Assembly: GCF_030158645.1 (NCBI RefSeq)
Contig: NZ_JAOASO010000102.1
Coordinates: 1-41,316 of the forward strand
From: Hydrogenophaga sp.
GTDB lineage: Bacteria > Pseudomonadota > Gammaproteobacteria > Burkholderiales > Burkholderiaceae_C
DNA length: 41,316 nucleotides
Direction: 5' to 3'
Of the stretch, positions 37,401 to 41,316 are shown piece after piece. The position numbers were made by a program, and so were the translations under genes. The stretch's first letter is position 1. Each line of letters opens with the position of its first letter. Under the pieces are notes generated by a model. The model saw only the letters and a program-made list of their open reading frames with translations, was not told the DNA's origin and did no database searches.

Positions 37401-38645
37401 TTTGATCACCTCTTCCAGGATGTCCCACACCACCGGCGTGCCGGCTTCCACTTCCTTCTTCGCGGCCTTGATGGTGGTCGCGATGCCCATGGCTTCCAGG
37501 CGCGAGAAGATGAAGGGCTTGAACAGCTCCAGGGCCATCAGCTTGGGCAGGCCGCACTGGTGCAGCTTGAGCGTTGGGCCGACCACGATGACCGAACGGC
37601 CCGAGTAGTCGACGCGCTTGCCCAGCAAGTTCTGGCGGAAACGACCGCTCTTGCCCTTGATCATGTCGGCCAGCGACTTGAGCGCGCGCTTGTTGGCGCC
37701 CGTCATGGCCTTGCCACGGCGGCCGTTGTCCAGCAGCGAGTCCACGGCTTCCTGCAGCATGCGCTTCTCGTTGCGCGCGATGATCTCGGGCGCCTTGAGT
37801 TCGAGCAGGCGACGCAGACGGCTGTTGCGGTTGATGACGCGGCGGTACAGGTCGTTCAGGTCGGAGGTCGCAAAGCGGCCACCGTCCAGGGGCACCAGCG
37901 GACGCAGGTCCGGCGGCAGCACGGGCAGCACGTCGAGCACCATCCACTCGGGCTTGATGCCCGACTTCTTGAAGGCTTCCAGCACCTTCAGGCGCTTGGC
38001 GTTCTTCTTGATCTTGAGCTCGGAGCCGGTCAGGTCGTTGCGCAGCTTCTCGATCTCGATGTCGAGGTCGATGGCCTGCAGCAGTTCCTTGATGCCTTCG
38101 GCGCCCATCTTGGCCACGAACTCGTCACCGAATTCCTTGCGCTTGGCGTCAAAGTCGTCCTCGGACATGATGCCGAACTTCTTCAGCGGGGTCATGCCGG
38201 GGTCGGTCACCACGTAGGCTTCGAAGTACAGCACGCGTTCGATGTCGCGCAGCGTCATGTCCAGGATCAGGCCCAGACGCGATGGCAGCGATTTCAGGAA
38301 CCAGATGTGGGCGCAAGGCGCGGCCAGATCGATGTGACCCATGCGCTCGCGGCGCACCTTGGTCTGCGTGACTTCAACGCCGCACTTCTCGCAGATGACA
38401 CCGCGGTGCTTGAGGCGCTTGTACTTGCCGCACAGGCATTCGTAGTCCTTGATGGGACCAAAGATCTTGGCGCAGAACAGGCCGTCGCGCTCGGGCTTGA
38501 ACGTGCGGTAGTTGATGGTCTCGGGCTTCTTGACTTCACCGAAGGACCACGAGCGGATTTTTTCCGGCGAGGCCAGACCGATGCGAATCGCATCGAAGTG
38601 TTCGTCGGGTGTGAACTGTTTGAACAGGTCGAGCAAAGATTTCAT
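34425..38645 (-). CDS. rpoC: RNA polymerase subunit beta'
   Basis: 1406 aa, matching the E. coli length (1407). The N-terminal zinc ribbon is [24 protein letters not shown]. The catalytic magnesium loop [12 protein letters not shown] has Asp458, Asp460 and Asp462. Bridge-helix/trigger-loop sequence ([34 protein letters not shown]) and the C-terminal zinc site ([16 protein letters not shown]) are intact. The ATG at 38645 gives the normal start [11 protein letters not shown], with AAGGAAAGAG upstream. It follows rpoB by 23 bp in the usual operon and ends before a strong terminator. A 1470-codon open frame lies antisense to it and is treated as a shadow. Confidence 0.98.
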   Translation of the reverse strand: MKSLLDLFKQFTPDEHFDAIRIGLASPEKIRSWSFGEVKKPETINYRTFKPERDGLFCAKIFGPIKDYECLCGKYKRLKHRGVICEKCGVEVTQTKVRRERMGHIDLAAPCAHIWFLKSLPSRLGLILDMTLRDIERVLYFEAYVVTDPGMTPLKKFGIMSEDDFDAKRKEFGDEFVAKMGAEGIKELLQAIDLDIEIEKLRNDLTGSELKIKKNAKRLKVLEAFKKSGIKPEWMVLDVLPVLPPDLRPLVPLDGGRFATSDLNDLYRRVINRNSRLRRLLELKAPEIIARNEKRMLQEAVDSLLDNGRRGKAMTGANKRALKSLADMIKGKSGRFRQNLLGKRVDYSGRSVIVVGPTLKLHQCGLPKLMALELFKPFIFSRLEAMGIATTIKAAKKEVEAGTPVVWDILEEVIKEHPVMLNRAPTLHRLGIQAFEPILIEGKAIQLHPLVCAAFNADFDGDQMAVHVPLSVEAQIEARTLMLASNNILFPANGEPSIVPSQDVVLGLYYATRDRINAKGEGMIFADLSELLRALDNGVVEITAKISVRLTQQTLDKATGEWTSSTSLVDTTVGRALLSEILPRGLPFDVLNKPLKKKEISRLINTSFRKCGLKETVVFADKLLQNGFRLATRAGISIAVDDMLVPKEKPAIIDRAENEVKEIAQQYASGLVTAGERYNKVVDIWGKAGDEISKVMMAQLAKQRTTDRHGKEVDQESFNSIYMMADSGARGSAAQIRQLAGMRGLMAKPDGSIIETPITANFREGLNVLQYFISTHGARKGLADTALKTANSGYLTRRLVDVTQDLVVTELDCGTSDGSLMRAIVEGGEVIESLRDRILGRTAAEDVLHPENRSVLATAGTMLDEDLIDELEAAGVDEVKVRTALTCATRFGLCAKCYGRDLGRGGLVNNGEAVGVIAAQSIGEPGTQLTMRTFHIGGAASRAAVASSVEAKSNGIIGFNATMRYVTNSKGELVVIARSGEIVIHDEHGRERERHKVPYGAILSIKADQTIKAGTILANWDPLTRPIITEFAGQVKFENVEEGLTVAKQVDEVTGLSTLVVIDPKRRGAAKVVRPQVKLIDGAGKEVKIPGTDHSVTIGFQIGSLIQVRDGMDVGPGEVLARIPVEGQKTRDITGGLPRVAELFEARSPKDKGMLAEMTGTVSFGKETKGKVRLQITDPDGKVYEELVPKEKNILVHEGQVVNKGESIVDGPADPQDILRLLGIEELARYIVDEVQDVYRLQGVKINDKHIEVIVRQMLRRVVVDSVGDSSYIAGEQVERSEILNTNDALRAEGKLPAVFSNILLGITKASLSTDSFISAASFQETTRVLTEAAIMGKRDELRGLKENVIVGRLIPAGTGMAYHEARKVKEKMDDEERRAIAEADAVSLAADQAEQADASSTNETE

Positions 38646-38668
38646 GTGACTCTTTCCTTTTCGGTGAA

Positions 38669-41316
<2,648 letters not shown>

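Overview
The window is GC-rich bacterial chromosome. It reads as a member of the Betaproteobacteria, order Burkholderiales, most likely family Comamonadaceae; a Hydrogenophaga-like genus is possible but is inference only. The rpoB/rpoC pair, the lemA–M48 peptidase–rsmB–DUF4390–ntrY–ntrX row and the protein sequences all fit that group. I see no phage, insertion sequence, integrase or CRISPR array. It looks like core chromosome with one accessory-looking metabolic block.

Layout. 1–374 is a regulatory region: a near-consensus promoter fires leftward out of the window, and the ABC-F gene uup (375) starts rightward. 2327–4543 is a soluble-looking hybrid kinase with PAS, HisKA, ATPase, receiver and Hpt domains. 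4530–11111 is an amino-acid-themed block: a MocR-type (GntR + aminotransferase fold) regulator faces a tight rightward series of LysE-type exporter, EamA-type exporter, class I aminotransferase, GST, PhzF-like and glyoxalase-like proteins, with two of the junctions overlapping by 4 nt. 11117–13450 is a membrane hybrid kinase on the minus strand. 13644–18263 holds a histidine-phosphatase-fold protein, a creatininase-family amidase, and a ScsB/DsbD-like transmembrane thiol reductase followed by a secreted redoxin. 18440–22120 holds hemE and priA, separated by an AT-rich intergenic region with two exact DnaA-box consensus sites. 22117–24070 (minus) is an AEC-type permease followed by a coupled GAF protein and degenerate receiver. 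24171–26731 is the Rep helicase with a coupled small secreted protein.

From 26736 to the right edge everything is on the minus strand. In transcription order these are rpoB (5' part outside the window), rpoC, a strong terminator, lemA, an M48 peptidase, rsmB, a DUF4390 protein, NtrY-like kinase, NtrX-like regulator, tRNA-Phe with its own -10 box and terminator, and a hypothetical gene.

How the genes work together. The MocR block looks like a PLP-sensing regulator controlling amino-acid export, transamination and detoxification. ScsB-like and redoxin proteins form a likely periplasmic thiol-relay pair. NtrY and the AAA+-less NtrX form a two-component pair whose regulator cannot act as a normal sigma-54 activator. 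The most unusual items are that NtrX variant, the GAF/pseudo-receiver pair, the hemE–priA DnaA-box region, a histidine-phosphatase protein lacking the second catalytic histidine, and a tRNA-Phe with a C5·A68 acceptor mismatch. I did not find a clear new multi-gene defence or mobile system.
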